64,000 nucleotides of DNA, from assembly GCF_002116635.1 (NCBI RefSeq), contig NZ_LQPW01000140.1:1-64000 (forward strand), written 5' to 3'. The first letter of the stretch is position 1. Each line of letters starts with the position of its first letter. This stretch comes from Mycobacterium szulgai (GTDB taxonomy: Bacteria; Actinomycetota; Actinomycetes; Mycobacteriales; Mycobacteriaceae). The notes below the pieces were generated by a model. It saw only the letters and a list, made by a program, of their open reading frames with translations, made no database searches and had not been told where the DNA came from. This document shows positions 1-9,163 of the stretch, piece by piece. The position numbers and the translations under genes were made by a program.

Positions 1-498
1 CGGGGGTGGCGAAGACGACGGGGGCGGGACCGTGGTGGTGGTGATCTCATCCTGGACCGGCGGCACCGACGAGGTAGTGGCGGGAGTGGCGAGTTTGTTC
101 GAGCCGGTGCGGGTAACGAGCAGCGACACCGAAACCACCAGTGAAATGGCGGCCAGGATGGCCGCAACGCCCACCACCCAGGGCCAGCGGGGCGCGGCAT
201 GCTCTTCGTCATCGGCCGAATCGTCGTAGCTGTCGTAGTCGTAGAGGCTGAGATCGGCGGGCAGATACCGGGCACTCAGGAACTGTTCGGACTCCGGCGC
301 CGAATAGGCCTGCGAATATGCGTCGGTCGCGCCGGTATGGTCGCCGAGTTCGACCGCGCCGCTCTCGCCGAGGGGTTCCAGCTCCCCGCCGTGCTCGTCG
401 GGCTCCGGACCATCGCTGAGGGGTTCGAGGTCGGCGCCGGGCTCGCTGCCGGAGTCGGGATTGTCAGGTTCCCAACCCGGGGTATCCGGCCCGCTCAT
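1..498 (-). CDS. mmpS3: MmpS3-like membrane protein, C-terminus cut by window edge
   Basis: Only the first 166 codons are present; the rest lies left of base 1. The N-terminus is acidic and proline-rich (about 1-100), then comes one membrane helix (about 106-129, following PRWPWVVG), then a Thr/Pro-rich linker that runs off the edge. This layout and the TDAYSQAYSAPES segment match M. tuberculosis MmpS3 (Rv2198c), a member of the MmpS family with a periplasmic beta-sandwich domain (not visible here). MmpS partners usually accompany MmpL exporters, but MmpS3 has no adjacent mmpL, and none is seen here. The ATG at 498 begins MSGPD. It is downstream of ctaC-ctaF on the same strand with a 166-base gap. 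Identification is by recalled similarity and gene order. Confidence 0.85.
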   Translation of the reverse strand, partial: MSGPDTPGWEPDNPDSGSEPGADLEPLSDGPEPDEHGGELEPLGESGAVELGDHTGATDAYSQAYSAPESEQFLSARYLPADLSLYDYDSYDDSADDEEHAAPRWPWVVGVAAILAAISLVVSVSLLVTRTGSNKLATPATTSSVPPVQDEITTTTVPPPSSSPPP

Positions 499-664
499 GT
501 TCGCCTACCCTGTCCAACTGCTTCACCAGCGCTGCGTTCTGGCACCCGCGCCGGGTGAATTCTCCTGTGCCTCGCAAACACTACCCAACCGAGCGGCGCA
601 GAGAAGTCGTGGCGAACTTGCCACCGAACAACTGATGCCCGGATTGTGACCTTCTCGGATCCGA

Positions 665-1084
665 TCAGTGTTTCTCGGGGCCTACGTAGTACTCGAAGAC
701 CAGTCCGGCCGCCGAGGAAAGGATGAAGACGACGCCGGCGACGATCAACCATGGCAGCCACAACGCAATTCCGACGGCCGCCACCGAACCCGACAATGCA
801 ACCATGATCGGCCACCAGCTGTGCGGGCTGAAGAAACCCAATTCCCCTGCGCCGTCGCTGATCTCAGCGCCTTCATAGTCTTCCGGGCGGGTGTCCAGCC
901 TGCGTGCCACGAACCTGAAGAAGGTGGCCACGATCAGCGCGAGTCCGGCGGTCAGCGCCAGCGCCGTGGTGCCGGCCCACTCGACGCCACCGGTGGCGAA
1001 CATCGCCGTCAGCACACCGTAAAGCACCGTCACGACGAGGAAGAACGCCGCGACAAACTCAAACAGCCTGGCTTCGATATGCAT
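665..1084 (-). CDS. ctaF: Cytochrome c oxidase polypeptide 4 (CtaF)
   Basis: This 139-residue protein has four predicted membrane helices and very few charged residues between them. It corresponds to CtaF (Rv2199c), the actinobacterial subunit IV of the aa3-type cytochrome c oxidase that joins the bcc-aa3 supercomplex in the plasma membrane. The start ATG at 1084 begins MHIEARLFEF and lies 8 bases after the ctaC stop, so the two are almost certainly co-transcribed. The length equals the M. tuberculosis protein as I recall it. Nothing about the gene looks unusual. Confidence 0.93.
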   Translation of the reverse strand: MHIEARLFEFVAAFFLVVTVLYGVLTAMFATGGVEWAGTTALALTAGLALIVATFFRFVARRLDTRPEDYEGAEISDGAGELGFFSPHSWWPIMVALSGSVAAVGIALWLPWLIVAGVVFILSSAAGLVFEYYVGPEKH

Positions 1085-1092
1085 CGAGTGTC

Positions 1093-2184
1093 CTAACCTA
1101 CTGGGCTCGGGGCCAATTCGCCGCGGCGGGCATCGAACGGATGGGTGGTGACCGCCAGCGGCGCCTGGTTAATCGCTTGCAACGCCTCGGCGTTGGTCTT
1201 GCCGTCGATACGTTGCTGCAAGTAGGCCTTGAAGTCGTTGGGAGCCACCACCCGAACCTCGAAGTTCATCATCGAGTGGTAGGTGCCGCACATCTCGGCG
1301 CAGTGGCCAACGAAGGCCCCGGTCTTGGTGATCTGCTCGACCTGCCAGACGTTGACGGAATTGTTGGCCACCGGATTGGGCATCACGTCCCGCTTGAACA
1401 AGAACTCGGGCACCCAAAAGGCATGGACCACGTCGGCCGAAGCCATTTGGAATTCGATGCGCTTGCCGGCAGGCAGCACCAGGACGGGAATCTCGCTGCT
1501 CGTTCCCAGGATCTCAACCTTGTCGAAGTTCAGGTAGCTGCGATCCTCGGTGTTGAGCCCGCGGATGGGCCCGACCAGTTCCTCGCCGTGCTTGTCCTTG
1601 CCCTCCGGCTTGGACACCATGGCCTTCTTGCGCGCCGGGTCGGCGCCATCGTAGGTCAGGGTGCCGTCTTTGAAGTTCACCCGCTGGTAGCCGAACTTCC
1701 AATTCCACTGGAAGGACGTGATGTCGACCACAACCTCGGGGTCCTTAGCGATGTGCAGAATCTTCTCCTGCACAACGACGGTGAAATAGAACAGCACCGA
1801 GATGATCAGGAACGGCGTGACGGTCAGTACCAGCTCAAGCGGCATGTTGTAGCCGAACTGGCGCGGCAGCTCGGTGTCGCCCTTCTTCTTGCGGTGGAAG
1901 ACCGCCGTCCAGAAGATCAGACCCCAGACAATGACGCCGACGACCAGGGAAGCGATCACCGCACCGACCCACAGCTCCCGGTTCAGGTGAGCCTCTGGCG
2001 TGATGCCCTCCGGCCAACCCATGCCGAGTGCTTCAGACCAGCTGCAGCCGCTCAGCGTGAGGGCGAGCGCGCCCACGGTCGCGGCTAGTGCCAGCGGCCG
2101 GAGACGGCGAGACAGACCGCCGGAACGGCGCTGAGACCTGCGCTGCGACAAGCTGTGCGAACGACTTGGCTCGCGAGGTGTCAC
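1093..2184 (-). CDS. ctaC: Cytochrome c oxidase subunit II (CtaC)
   Basis: Subunit II of the aa3 oxidase accepts electrons from the cytochrome cc of complex III at its CuA centre, outside the membrane. The 363-residue product starts at GTG 2184 (TPREPSRSH), which gives the same length as the M. tuberculosis protein; the open frame continues upstream to 2601 but that part is not protein-like. A signal segment ends in a lipobox (TLSGC), so the mature protein is probably a lipoprotein. Two transmembrane helices follow (about 70-95 and 115-140). The CuA ligands are visible as HCAEMCGTYHSMM near the C-terminus. It is first in the ctaC-ctaF pair and is divergent from asnB. Confidence 0.95.
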   Translation of the reverse strand: MTPREPSRSHSLSQRRSQRRSGGLSRRLRPLALAATVGALALTLSGCSWSEALGMGWPEGITPEAHLNRELWVGAVIASLVVGVIVWGLIFWTAVFHRKKKGDTELPRQFGYNMPLELVLTVTPFLIISVLFYFTVVVQEKILHIAKDPEVVVDITSFQWNWKFGYQRVNFKDGTLTYDGADPARKKAMVSKPEGKDKHGEELVGPIRGLNTEDRSYLNFDKVEILGTSSEIPVLVLPAGKRIEFQMASADVVHAFWVPEFLFKRDVMPNPVANNSVNVWQVEQITKTGAFVGHCAEMCGTYHSMMNFEVRVVAPNDFKAYLQQRIDGKTNAEALQAINQAPLAVTTHPFDARRGELAPSPVG

Positions 2185-2392
2185 CTTGGCGCCTCCTGTA
2201 TCACAAGCTGGGCCGACTGGGGTCGCGCCGCTTCGGGCGGGAACCGTCGGCGAACTCGGATGTCGAATACTACGCAGCGTAGACCACGCGGCTTTCCCGG
2301 GCGACGATGCGTGCCGAAACTGGTCCACCAAAGAGCCACAATGGGCCGCGCCGACGCCCACAACCGGCCCGAGTGCGGCATACTGGGGCGCC

Positions 2393-4360
2393 GTGTGTGG
2401 ACTGCTCGCCTTCGTCGCGGCCCCCCCCGACCCCGGTAGCGCGCAGGGCCCCGAGGCGGCCGCGGCCGAGGCCGACGGCGCCATTGCTCGAGCATCGCAC
2501 CTGATGCGGCATCGGGGGCCTGACGAACCCGGCACCTGGGCCGACCCCGACGCCGACGGGTCGGTGGTGTTCGGCTTCAATCGCCTGTCCATCATCGACA
2601 TCGCGCATTCGCATCAGCCGCTGCGGTGGGGGCCGCCGGAAGCGCCAGCCCGCTACGTCCTGGTGTTCAACGGCGAGATCTACAACTACCTGGAATTGCG
2701 CGAGGAACTGGCCACCGCCCACGGCGCGGCCTTCGCCACCGATGGCGACGGCGAGGCGATCGTCGCCGGCTACCACCACTGGGGCACCGACGTCCTCAAG
2801 CGGCTGCGCGGCATGTTCGCGTTCGCACTATGGGACACTGTCACCCGCGAATTGCTCTGCGCCCGCGACCCATTCGGCATCAAGCCGCTGTTCATGGCTA
2901 CCGGCACCGGCGGGACAGCGGTGGCCAGCGAAAAGAAGTGCCTGCTGGACCTGGCCGACTTGGTCGGTTTTGACACCGCGATCGACGAGCGCGCGGTGCA
3001 GCACTACGTCGTGCTGCAGTACGTGCCCGAGCCTGAGACGCTCCATCGCGGCGTGCGGCGGCTGGAATCGGGCTGTTACGCGCGGGTGCGGCCCGGATCG
3101 GACCCGGTGGTCACCCGCTACTTCGTACCCCGGTTTGCGGCGGTGCCGTTCACCGGCAATACCGAACAGGCCCGCTACGACGAGATCACCGCGGTGCTCG
3201 AGGACTCGGTGGCCAAGCACATGCGCGCCGACGTCACGGTCGGCGCCTTCTTGTCCGGAGGTATCGACTCCACAGCCATCGCAGCGCTGGCCATCCGGCA
3301 CAACCCGCGGCTGATCACCTTCACTACCGGTTTCGAGCGCGAGGGTTTCTCCGAGATCGACGTCGCCGTGGCCTCGGCCGAGGCGATCGGCGCGCGCCAT
3401 ATCGCCAAGGTGGTCAGCGCCGACGAATTCGTCGCCGCCCTGCCCGAGATTGTCTGGTACCTCGACGAGCCGGTCGCCGACCCGGCGCTGGTGCCGCTGT
3501 TCTTCGTCGCCCGCGAGGCGCGCAAACACGTCAAGGTGGTGCTCTCCGGCGAAGGGGCCGACGAATTGTTCGGCGGCTACACGATCTACCGGGAACCCTT
3601 GTCGTTGAAGCCTTTCGACTACCTGCCCCGGTCTCTGCGGCGGTCGATGGCAAAGGTGTCCAAGCCGCTGCCGGACGGCATGCGCGGCAAGAGCCTGCTG
3701 CACCGTGGGTCGTTGACGCTCGAGGAGCGCTACTACGGCAATGCCCGCAGCTTCTCCGATGTGCAGCTACGCGACGTGCTGCCCGGGTTCCGTCCGCAGT
3801 GGACCCATACCGACGTCACGGCCCCGCTGTATGCGGAATCCGCTGCCTGGGACCCGGTGGCGCGGATGCAGCACATCGACCTGTTCACATGGCTGCGCGG
3901 CGACATCCTGGTCAAGGCCGACAAGATGACGATGGCCAATTCGCTGGAACTGCGGGTGCCGTTCCTGGACCCCGAGGTATTCGCGGTGGCTTCCCGGTTG
4001 CCGCTGCAGGCCAAGATCACTCGCACCACAACCAAGTACGCGTTGCGGCGCGCACTGGAGCCCATCGTGCCCGCACACGTGCTGCACCGGCCGAAACTGG
4101 GCTTCCCCGTGCCTATCCGGCATTGGCTGCGCGCCGGTGAGCTGCTGGAGTGGGCGTACGCGATGGTCGACTCATCGCAGGCGGGTCACCTCATCGAGCT
4201 GGCCGCGGTACGCCGCATGCTCGACGAACACCGGACCGGGGTCAGCGATCACAGCCGCCGGCTGTGGACGGTGCTGATCTTCATGCTCTGGCACGCGATA
4301 TTCGTCGAGCACAGCGTGGTACCGCAGATCAACGAGCCGCAGTACCCGGTCGAGGTCTAG
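2393..4360 (+). CDS. asnB: Asparagine synthetase (glutamine-hydrolysing), AsnB
   Basis: This amidotransferase converts aspartate, glutamine and ATP to asparagine. The GTG at 2393 puts Cys at position 2 (VCGLLAF), which must become the N-terminal nucleophile of the class II glutaminase domain (about 1-240). The synthetase domain carries the PP-loop SGGIDSTA near residue 288. At 655 residues it is close to the M. tuberculosis enzyme (Rv2201, also implicated in amidation and antibiotic resistance in some mycobacteria). A run of eight C residues (2421-2428) lies in the first dozen codons and makes a Pro-Pro stretch. The stop codon interlocks with that of the convergent adoK in a shared CTAG. Confidence 0.95.
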   Translation: MCGLLAFVAAPPDPGSAQGPEAAAAEADGAIARASHLMRHRGPDEPGTWADPDADGSVVFGFNRLSIIDIAHSHQPLRWGPPEAPARYVLVFNGEIYNYLELREELATAHGAAFATDGDGEAIVAGYHHWGTDVLKRLRGMFAFALWDTVTRELLCARDPFGIKPLFMATGTGGTAVASEKKCLLDLADLVGFDTAIDERAVQHYVVLQYVPEPETLHRGVRRLESGCYARVRPGSDPVVTRYFVPRFAAVPFTGNTEQARYDEITAVLEDSVAKHMRADVTVGAFLSGGIDSTAIAALAIRHNPRLITFTTGFEREGFSEIDVAVASAEAIGARHIAKVVSADEFVAALPEIVWYLDEPVADPALVPLFFVAREARKHVKVVLSGEGADELFGGYTIYREPLSLKPFDYLPRSLRRSMAKVSKPLPDGMRGKSLLHRGSLTLEERYYGNARSFSDVQLRDVLPGFRPQWTHTDVTAPLYAESAAWDPVARMQHIDLFTWLRGDILVKADKMTMANSLELRVPFLDPEVFAVASRLPLQAKITRTTTKYALRRALEPIVPAHVLHRPKLGFPVPIRHWLRAGELLEWAYAMVDSSQAGHLIELAAVRRMLDEHRTGVSDHSRRLWTVLIFMLWHAIFVEHSVVPQINEPQYPVEV

Positions 4361-5331
4361 GCCAACACCGCAGCGATCTCGGCGGCCGCGTCCTCGCCGT
4401 AGGCACCGGCCAGCCTGGTCTCCGCAACCGAATGGTCCCATTTCCATTCCTGGGTTCCGGTCGACTCCAGCACGAGCACAGCCACCAGCGAGCCCAGCTG
4501 CGCCGAGCGCTCGAGACTCAGGCCGGCGCTGCGCCCGGTCAAGAATCCGGCCCGGAACGCATCGCCGACACCGGTTGGGTCGGTCTGGCTGGTCTCGGGC
4601 ACCACACCGACATGGATGCTGCTGCCGTCGCGATCGACGATGTCGACGCCCTTGGCGCCCAGCGTGGTCACGCGCAACCCCACCTGGGCCGCAACATCGG
4701 CTTCCGACCAACCGGTCTTGGACAGCAGCAGGTCCCATTCGTAGTCATTGGTGAACAAGATGTCGGCGCCGTCGACGAGCTGACGGATCTCGTCGCCCGA
4801 CAGCCTGGCCAACTGCTGGGAAGGGTCAGCGGCGAAGGGCAGACCCAGCTTGCGGCACTCCTCGGTGTGCACGATCATGGCCGCCGGGTCGTTGGCCCCG
4901 ATGATCACCAACTCCGGAGTTCCGATCGCCTTTGCGACCTCGGCGAGCGAAATGTCGCGAGCCTCCGACATGGCGCCCGGGTAGAACGAGGCGATCTGGG
5001 CCATCTCGGTGTCGGTAGTGCACACGAATCGCGCCGTGTGCGCGTTCTTCGAGATCAACACGTGGTCGCAGTTGACGCCGTGCGCCTGCAACCAGGCGCC
5101 GTAATCGGCGAAGTCCGCGCCGGCCGCACCGATCAGCGCTGCATCACCGCCGAGCACACCGATGGCGAAAGCGATGTTGCCGGCCACGCCGCCGCGATGC
5201 ACCACCAGGTCGTCCACCAGGAAACTGAGCGATACCTTGTGCAGGTGATCGGCCAGCAGCTGCTCGGAGAATCGGCCGGGGAACCGCATCAGGTGGTCTG
5301 TCGCAATAGAACCAGTAACCGCGATCGTCAC
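4357..5331 (-). CDS. adoK: Adenosine kinase, PfkB/ribokinase family (AdoK/CbhK)
   Basis: It phosphorylates adenosine to AMP for purine salvage. The product is 324 residues from GTG 5331 (TIAVTGSIATDH), the same length as M. tuberculosis AdoK (Rv2202c), a bacterial-type adenosine kinase closer to ribokinases than to eukaryotic adenosine kinases. The PfkB signature DPTGVGDAFRAGF lies near residues 251-263, with the catalytic Asp in GVGDAF. The N-terminal GG dipeptide typical of sugar kinases is seen in MHRGG-like VVHRGGVAGN. The gene converges on asnB and overlaps it by 4 bases. Confidence 0.93.
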   Translation of the reverse strand: MTIAVTGSIATDHLMRFPGRFSEQLLADHLHKVSLSFLVDDLVVHRGGVAGNIAFAIGVLGGDAALIGAAGADFADYGAWLQAHGVNCDHVLISKNAHTARFVCTTDTEMAQIASFYPGAMSEARDISLAEVAKAIGTPELVIIGANDPAAMIVHTEECRKLGLPFAADPSQQLARLSGDEIRQLVDGADILFTNDYEWDLLLSKTGWSEADVAAQVGLRVTTLGAKGVDIVDRDGSSIHVGVVPETSQTDPTGVGDAFRAGFLTGRSAGLSLERSAQLGSLVAVLVLESTGTQEWKWDHSVAETRLAGAYGEDAAAEIAAVLA

Positions 5332-5539
5332 TAAATATCCGCCCTTCATTCCTAAGGTCGTCTAGCTTCTCATGAATCGCGACCTGGCGACCAACGCTGC
5401 CGCGCATTCACAGGCCGTGCGCAGCTATTGCGCTAGCCTGCCTAGAGAACTCACCTGGGTTGCCGCAATTCCCCTGCTGGAACGGCAACCGCTCGTCGCC
5501 CGCTTAGTCGTCTCAATACACCAGCGTAGGAGAAAAACG

Positions 5540-6205
5540 ATGGCCGGTCCGCACCCGCCGAACCCCGCTGTCGGCGCCGACGGACCTCAAGACATGCGGC
5601 ACTACCCGGTAACCGGTCCCCACGGACCGGCCCAGCACCCAGAAACCCTGGACTTTCCCACCGACGCCGCAGTCCCCTATCCCGGTCCGCCGCCGCCGTC
5701 ACCGGGCCCCTATCCCAGGCGTCGCCCCAAACGGCTACTCATCGGGACTCTGCTGGCCATCATGCTGGTCTCCGGCCTGACCGCGGCCATCGTTTACGGA
5801 GTCCGCACCAACGGCGCCAATACCGGTGCCACCTTTTCGGAGAAGACGGCCAAGACGTCGATTCAGGGCTACCTGAACGCCCTGGTGCACAAAGACACCG
5901 ACACCATCGTCCGCAACGCGCTGTGCGGCATCTACGACGGGGTCAAGGACAAGCGTTCCGACCAGGCCCTGGCCAAGCTCAGCAGCGACGCGTTCCGCAA
6001 ACAGTTTTCCCAGGTCGAGGTGACCTCGATCGACAAGATCGTGTACTGGTCGCAGTACCAGGCTCAGGTGTTGTTCACCATGCGAGTGACACCCGCCACC
6101 GGCGGCCCGCCGAAGGGTGAGGTGCAAGGCGTCGCGCAGTTGCTTTTCCAGCGCGGCCAGATCCTGGTGTGCTCCTACGTGCTGCGCACCGCGGGACAGT
6201 ACTGA
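5540..6205 (+). CDS. Single-pass membrane protein, Rv2203-like
   Basis: The 221-residue product starts at ATG 5540 behind a clear GTAGGAG ribosome site (about 5525-5532); longer in-frame starts are unlikely. It has a Pro-rich cytoplasmic part (about 1-62), a basic stop (RRRPKR), a membrane helix (about 66-88) and an outside domain of about 130 residues. The ectodomain resembles the small NTF2-like fold found in many mycobacterial single-pass proteins, but this is an inference from size and composition only. It is syntenic with Rv2203, whose function is unknown as far as I know. Confidence 0.8.
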   Translation: MAGPHPPNPAVGADGPQDMRHYPVTGPHGPAQHPETLDFPTDAAVPYPGPPPPSPGPYPRRRPKRLLIGTLLAIMLVSGLTAAIVYGVRTNGANTGATFSEKTAKTSIQGYLNALVHKDTDTIVRNALCGIYDGVKDKRSDQALAKLSSDAFRKQFSQVEVTSIDKIVYWSQYQAQVLFTMRVTPATGGPPKGEVQGVAQLLFQRGQILVCSYVLRTAGQY

Positions 6206-6215
6206 TCAGGCTGGG

Positions 6216-6572
6216 TCAGTTGAACGAATCGCCGCAGGCGCAGGATCCGGTGGCGTTGGGGTTGTCGATGGTGAAGCCCTGCTTCTCGATCGTGTCGACG
6301 AAATCGATCGACGCGCCCTCAACGTAGGGAGCGCTCATCCGGTCGACCGTCAACGTCACACCGCCGAACTCCGCGGTCAGATCTCCGTCCAGCGTCCGGT
6401 CGTCGAAGAAGAGGTTGTAGCGCAACCCCGCGCAGCCGCCTGGCTGAACCGCGATCCGAAGCGACAGATCGTCGCGTCCCTCCTGGTCCAGCAGGGCCTT
6501 GGCCTTGGTGGCAGCGGCCTCGGTCAGGATCACGCCGTGGGTCTTGGCGGTCGAGTCGTTCTGCACCGTCAT
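6216..6572 (-). CDS. erpA: A-type iron-sulfur carrier (ErpA/HesB family)
   Basis: A-type carriers pass [4Fe-4S] or [2Fe-2S] clusters to apoproteins. The 118-residue product has the three conserved cysteines: Cys47 in PGGCAGLRY and the C-terminal pair C111-x-C113 in GSCACGDSFN. The start ATG at 6572 begins MTVQND; the frame is open to 6854, but the extra part is the untranslated leader. It matches Rv2204c in position and length. Nearby clients could include the LipA radical-SAM enzyme in this window (inference). Confidence 0.92.
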   Translation of the reverse strand: MTVQNDSTAKTHGVILTEAAATKAKALLDQEGRDDLSLRIAVQPGGCAGLRYNLFFDDRTLDGDLTAEFGGVTLTVDRMSAPYVEGASIDFVDTIEKQGFTIDNPNATGSCACGDSFN

Positions 6573-6663
6573 TGCTTCTCCTACATGCCTGATGGTTGGG
6601 TGGGCCCGCCTGGCTGGGGCCGAATATGGGCGGGGGATGTGCTCTTGGGAAAACCCACTCGTA

Positions 6664-7740
6664 TCAACGGTACCCTGCACCGCCACGATTCCCGAGTCGC
6701 GCGGCGACCTCAGATGCCAAACCCATGAGTTGGTTGGCCGCGTCGGCCAGCGCCAGCCCCACCGAACCCGCGTAGTCGGCGATCGACAGCGCGGACATGA
6801 TGCCCGCCGAGCGCGACGCGGATTTGTCCAGAACCACCTGCCCGGCCAGCACAATCACCGGAATACCCAGTTCGCTGGCCGCCTCCGCGATTTCGCCGAC
6901 CACCTTGCCGTGCAGCGACTGCTCGTCCAGTTTCCCCTCTCCGGTGACTACCAGCTCCGCTTCGGCGAGGTCATCGGCCAGGTGGGTGAGCTCGGCGATG
7001 ATCGCCGCGCCCGATTCGCACCGGCCGCCCAGTGCGAACAGTCCGGCTCCGATGCCGCCGGCGGCGCCGGCGCCGGGCTCGGCGCTCACCGCCCGGCCAG
7101 CGGCCGCGTCCAGTTCCATCGCCCAGGTTTCCAGGCGGACCTCAAGTTTGGCGACGGTGGCCGTGTCGGCGCCCTTCTGCGGCGCGAACACCCGCGCCGC
7201 CCCCCAGGGGCCGAGCAACGGGTACTCGACGTCCGAGGCGGCGATCAGGTCGACAGCGGCCAACTGCTCACGCGCCACGTCCAGGCCACCCAGCTCGTTG
7301 ATCATTCCGCGACCACCGTCGGTGCAGGCACTGCCCCCCAACCCGACCACGATGCGCGCGGCACCCAGCTGAAGCGCCGCGGCAATCAGCTGGCCGACTC
7401 CCCTACTATGGGCCGCCAATGCCGTCTCGGGTGTGGGTGGACCGCCGAGCAGCGACAAACCGCACGCCTGGGCGACCTCGAGGAAGGCGGTCCCAGAACT
7501 CGCGTCGAACACCCAATGCGCGTCGACGTCTTTGTCCAGCGGCCCGCACACCCGCAGCTTGCGCAGCCCGCCGATCCGGTTGCTGAGTACCTCGACGAAG
7601 CCTGGACCGCCGTCGGACTGAGGGGCGACGATGAAGCTGTCGCCAGGGCGTGACCGGGTCCAGCCGGTCGCGATGACGGCCGCGGCCTCCACCGCCGACA
7701 AACTGTCGCCGTAGCAATCCGGGGCAACCAGCACCCGCAT
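6664..7740 (-). CDS. Glycerate kinase (GlxK family)
   Basis: The family phosphorylates D-glycerate, usually to 2-phosphoglycerate, linking glyoxylate or serine breakdown to glycolysis. The 358-residue product starts at ATG 7740 (MRVLVAPDCYGDSLSA), the typical family N-terminus; the frame is open upstream to 7854 but the family length favours this start. Glycine-rich signatures VGLGGSACTDGGRGM and GAGAAGGIGAGL and the VTGEGKLDEQSLHGK motif are all present. It matches Rv2205c and is 91 bases upstream of erpA on the same strand. Confidence 0.9.
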   Translation of the reverse strand: MRVLVAPDCYGDSLSAVEAAAVIATGWTRSRPGDSFIVAPQSDGGPGFVEVLSNRIGGLRKLRVCGPLDKDVDAHWVFDASSGTAFLEVAQACGLSLLGGPPTPETALAAHSRGVGQLIAAALQLGAARIVVGLGGSACTDGGRGMINELGGLDVAREQLAAVDLIAASDVEYPLLGPWGAARVFAPQKGADTATVAKLEVRLETWAMELDAAAGRAVSAEPGAGAAGGIGAGLFALGGRCESGAAIIAELTHLADDLAEAELVVTGEGKLDEQSLHGKVVGEIAEAASELGIPVIVLAGQVVLDKSASRSAGIMSALSIADYAGSVGLALADAANQLMGLASEVAARLGNRGGAGYR

Positions 7741-7909
7741 CGCGGGTAGCTGTAATCGGCCGGGCGCGAGGCCATCGGCAGCATCCGAGGCGAGCGAGCC
7801 GTCCATTACAAGCAAGAGTAGGGCTAACGTGGGCGCCACCGTCGCGTAACCCACTCAACCCGTGGGCATAGTTCCGGCGAGCGCCACCCCGGGAAGTAAC
7901 CTGACGACT

Positions 7910-8599
7910 GTGAAGCTGTTGGGCCGCAAAAAGGGCCATGACGAAGGTGACGATTCGCCGAGCACCCCCGCGGGCGATTCCGATCTCGCAGAAGCGTCCG
8001 GAGGGTCTCGAGGGGCGCCGAAAACCGGCCCCAAGGGCCGGCCCACGCCCAAGCGCAACGAGGCCAGGCGCAACCCGAGGAAGGGTCCTGTCGTCCCCGC
8101 GCCGATGACGGCCTCCGAGGCGCGGGCGCGTCGCAAGACGCTGAAAGGCCCCAAACTCAGCCGAGAGGAACGCCGGGCCGAGAGAACTGCCAGCCGGGCC
8201 CGGATGACCGATCGGCGGGAACGCATGATGGCCGGTGACGAGGCCTACCTGCTGCCCCGCGACCAGGGCCCGGTGAAGCGCTACGTCCGCGACATCGTCG
8301 ACGCGCGGCGCAACGTGCTCGGACTGTTCATGCCGTCGGCGCTGGCTTTGTTGTTCGTCATGTTCGCCGTCCCGCAGGTCCAGTACTACATGTCCCCGGC
8401 AATGCTGGTGCTGATGGCCGTGATGATGCTCGACGGAATCATCTTGGGCCGCAAGGTTGGCCGGCTAGTAGACGCGAAGTTTCCGACTAACACCGAAAGT
8501 CATTGGAAATTAGGCATTTACGCTGCCGGCCGGGCATCACAGATGCGCCGGATGCGGGCGCCCCGACCTCAAGTCGAGCGCGGCAGCAGTGTCGGCTAG
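7910..8599 (+). CDS. DUF3043 membrane protein, Rv2206-like
   Basis: The product is 229 residues from GTG 7910 (KLLGRKKGHD). The first 130 residues are strongly basic and low in hydrophobics, and look disordered. Two adjacent membrane helices follow at about 134-180 (starting NVLGLFMPSALALL), then a basic tail. This is the layout of the actinobacterial DUF3043 family (Rv2206), which has no known function. It stands 27 bases upstream of cobU and may be co-transcribed with the cobalamin genes, but nothing links it to them functionally. Confidence 0.82.
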   Translation: MKLLGRKKGHDEGDDSPSTPAGDSDLAEASGGSRGAPKTGPKGRPTPKRNEARRNPRKGPVVPAPMTASEARARRKTLKGPKLSREERRAERTASRARMTDRRERMMAGDEAYLLPRDQGPVKRYVRDIVDARRNVLGLFMPSALALLFVMFAVPQVQYYMSPAMLVLMAVMMLDGIILGRKVGRLVDAKFPTNTESHWKLGIYAAGRASQMRRMRAPRPQVERGSSVG

Positions 8600-8626
8600 C
8601 CCGCCCCGGAAAGCAGTCTGAGCGCG

Positions 8627-9163
8627 GTGCGCACCCTGGTACTCGGCGGCATCAGGTCGGGCAAGTCCCGATGGGCGGAGGCGGCCATCACCAACTCACT
8701 GGCACCCGGCCAGCCGGTCCGCTATCTGGCTTCGGGGCGGTGCGGCGAGGCCGACCCGGAGTGGGCGCAGCGGATCGCCCAGCATCGCGACCGCCGGCCC
8801 GGCCACTGGTCGACGGTCGAAACCGATGACATCACCGCTCAGTTGCGGCAGTCACCGGACATCCCGACGCTGGTCGACGATCTCGGCAGCTGGCTGACGG
8901 GCACGCTGGATCGCCACCAGGCCTGGGAGGAAGGATCGGTCGCGGCTCCCGTTAGGGACATACTCGCCGCAATCAGCACGTTCGGCTCGACACTGGTGCT
9001 GGTCAGTCCGGAAGTCGGGTTGACCGTCGTGCCGGCCACCCCATCCGGGCGCCGCTTCGCCGATGAGTTGGGAAGCCTCAATCAGCAGCTGGCGGCGCTG
9101 TGCGACCAAGTGGTGCTGGTGGTGGCCGGACAGGCCGTACCCATCAAGCCGCAGGCGACATGA
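8627..9163 (+). CDS. cobU: Adenosylcobinamide kinase / phosphate guanylyltransferase (CobU)
   Basis: CobU phosphorylates adenosylcobinamide and then makes adenosylcobinamide-GDP. The 178-residue product starts at GTG 8627. The P-loop GGIRSGKS is at residues 7-14, followed by family signatures LVDDLGSWLTG and SPEVGLTVVP. Its stop overlaps the cobT start in an ATGA, so translation is coupled. In M. tuberculosis I recall cobU elsewhere (Rv0254c) and no gene here between Rv2206 and cobT, so the present arrangement may be the older, intact cobUTS cluster. Function is well supported by the motifs. Confidence 0.92.
   Translation: MRTLVLGGIRSGKSRWAEAAITNSLAPGQPVRYLASGRCGEADPEWAQRIAQHRDRRPGHWSTVETDDITAQLRQSPDIPTLVDDLGSWLTGTLDRHQAWEEGSVAAPVRDILAAISTFGSTLVLVSPEVGLTVVPATPSGRRFADELGSLNQQLAALCDQVVLVVAGQAVPIKPQAT

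Noticed and set aside
1141..2088. Long plus-strand frame opposite ctaC
   Set aside because: The minus-strand frame encodes a full CtaC with lipobox and CuA motif; the plus frame is low-complexity antisense typical of high-GC DNA.
2185..2601. Upstream extension of the ctaC frame
   Set aside because: The extension has no protein-like composition and the GTG at 2184 gives the family's length and start.
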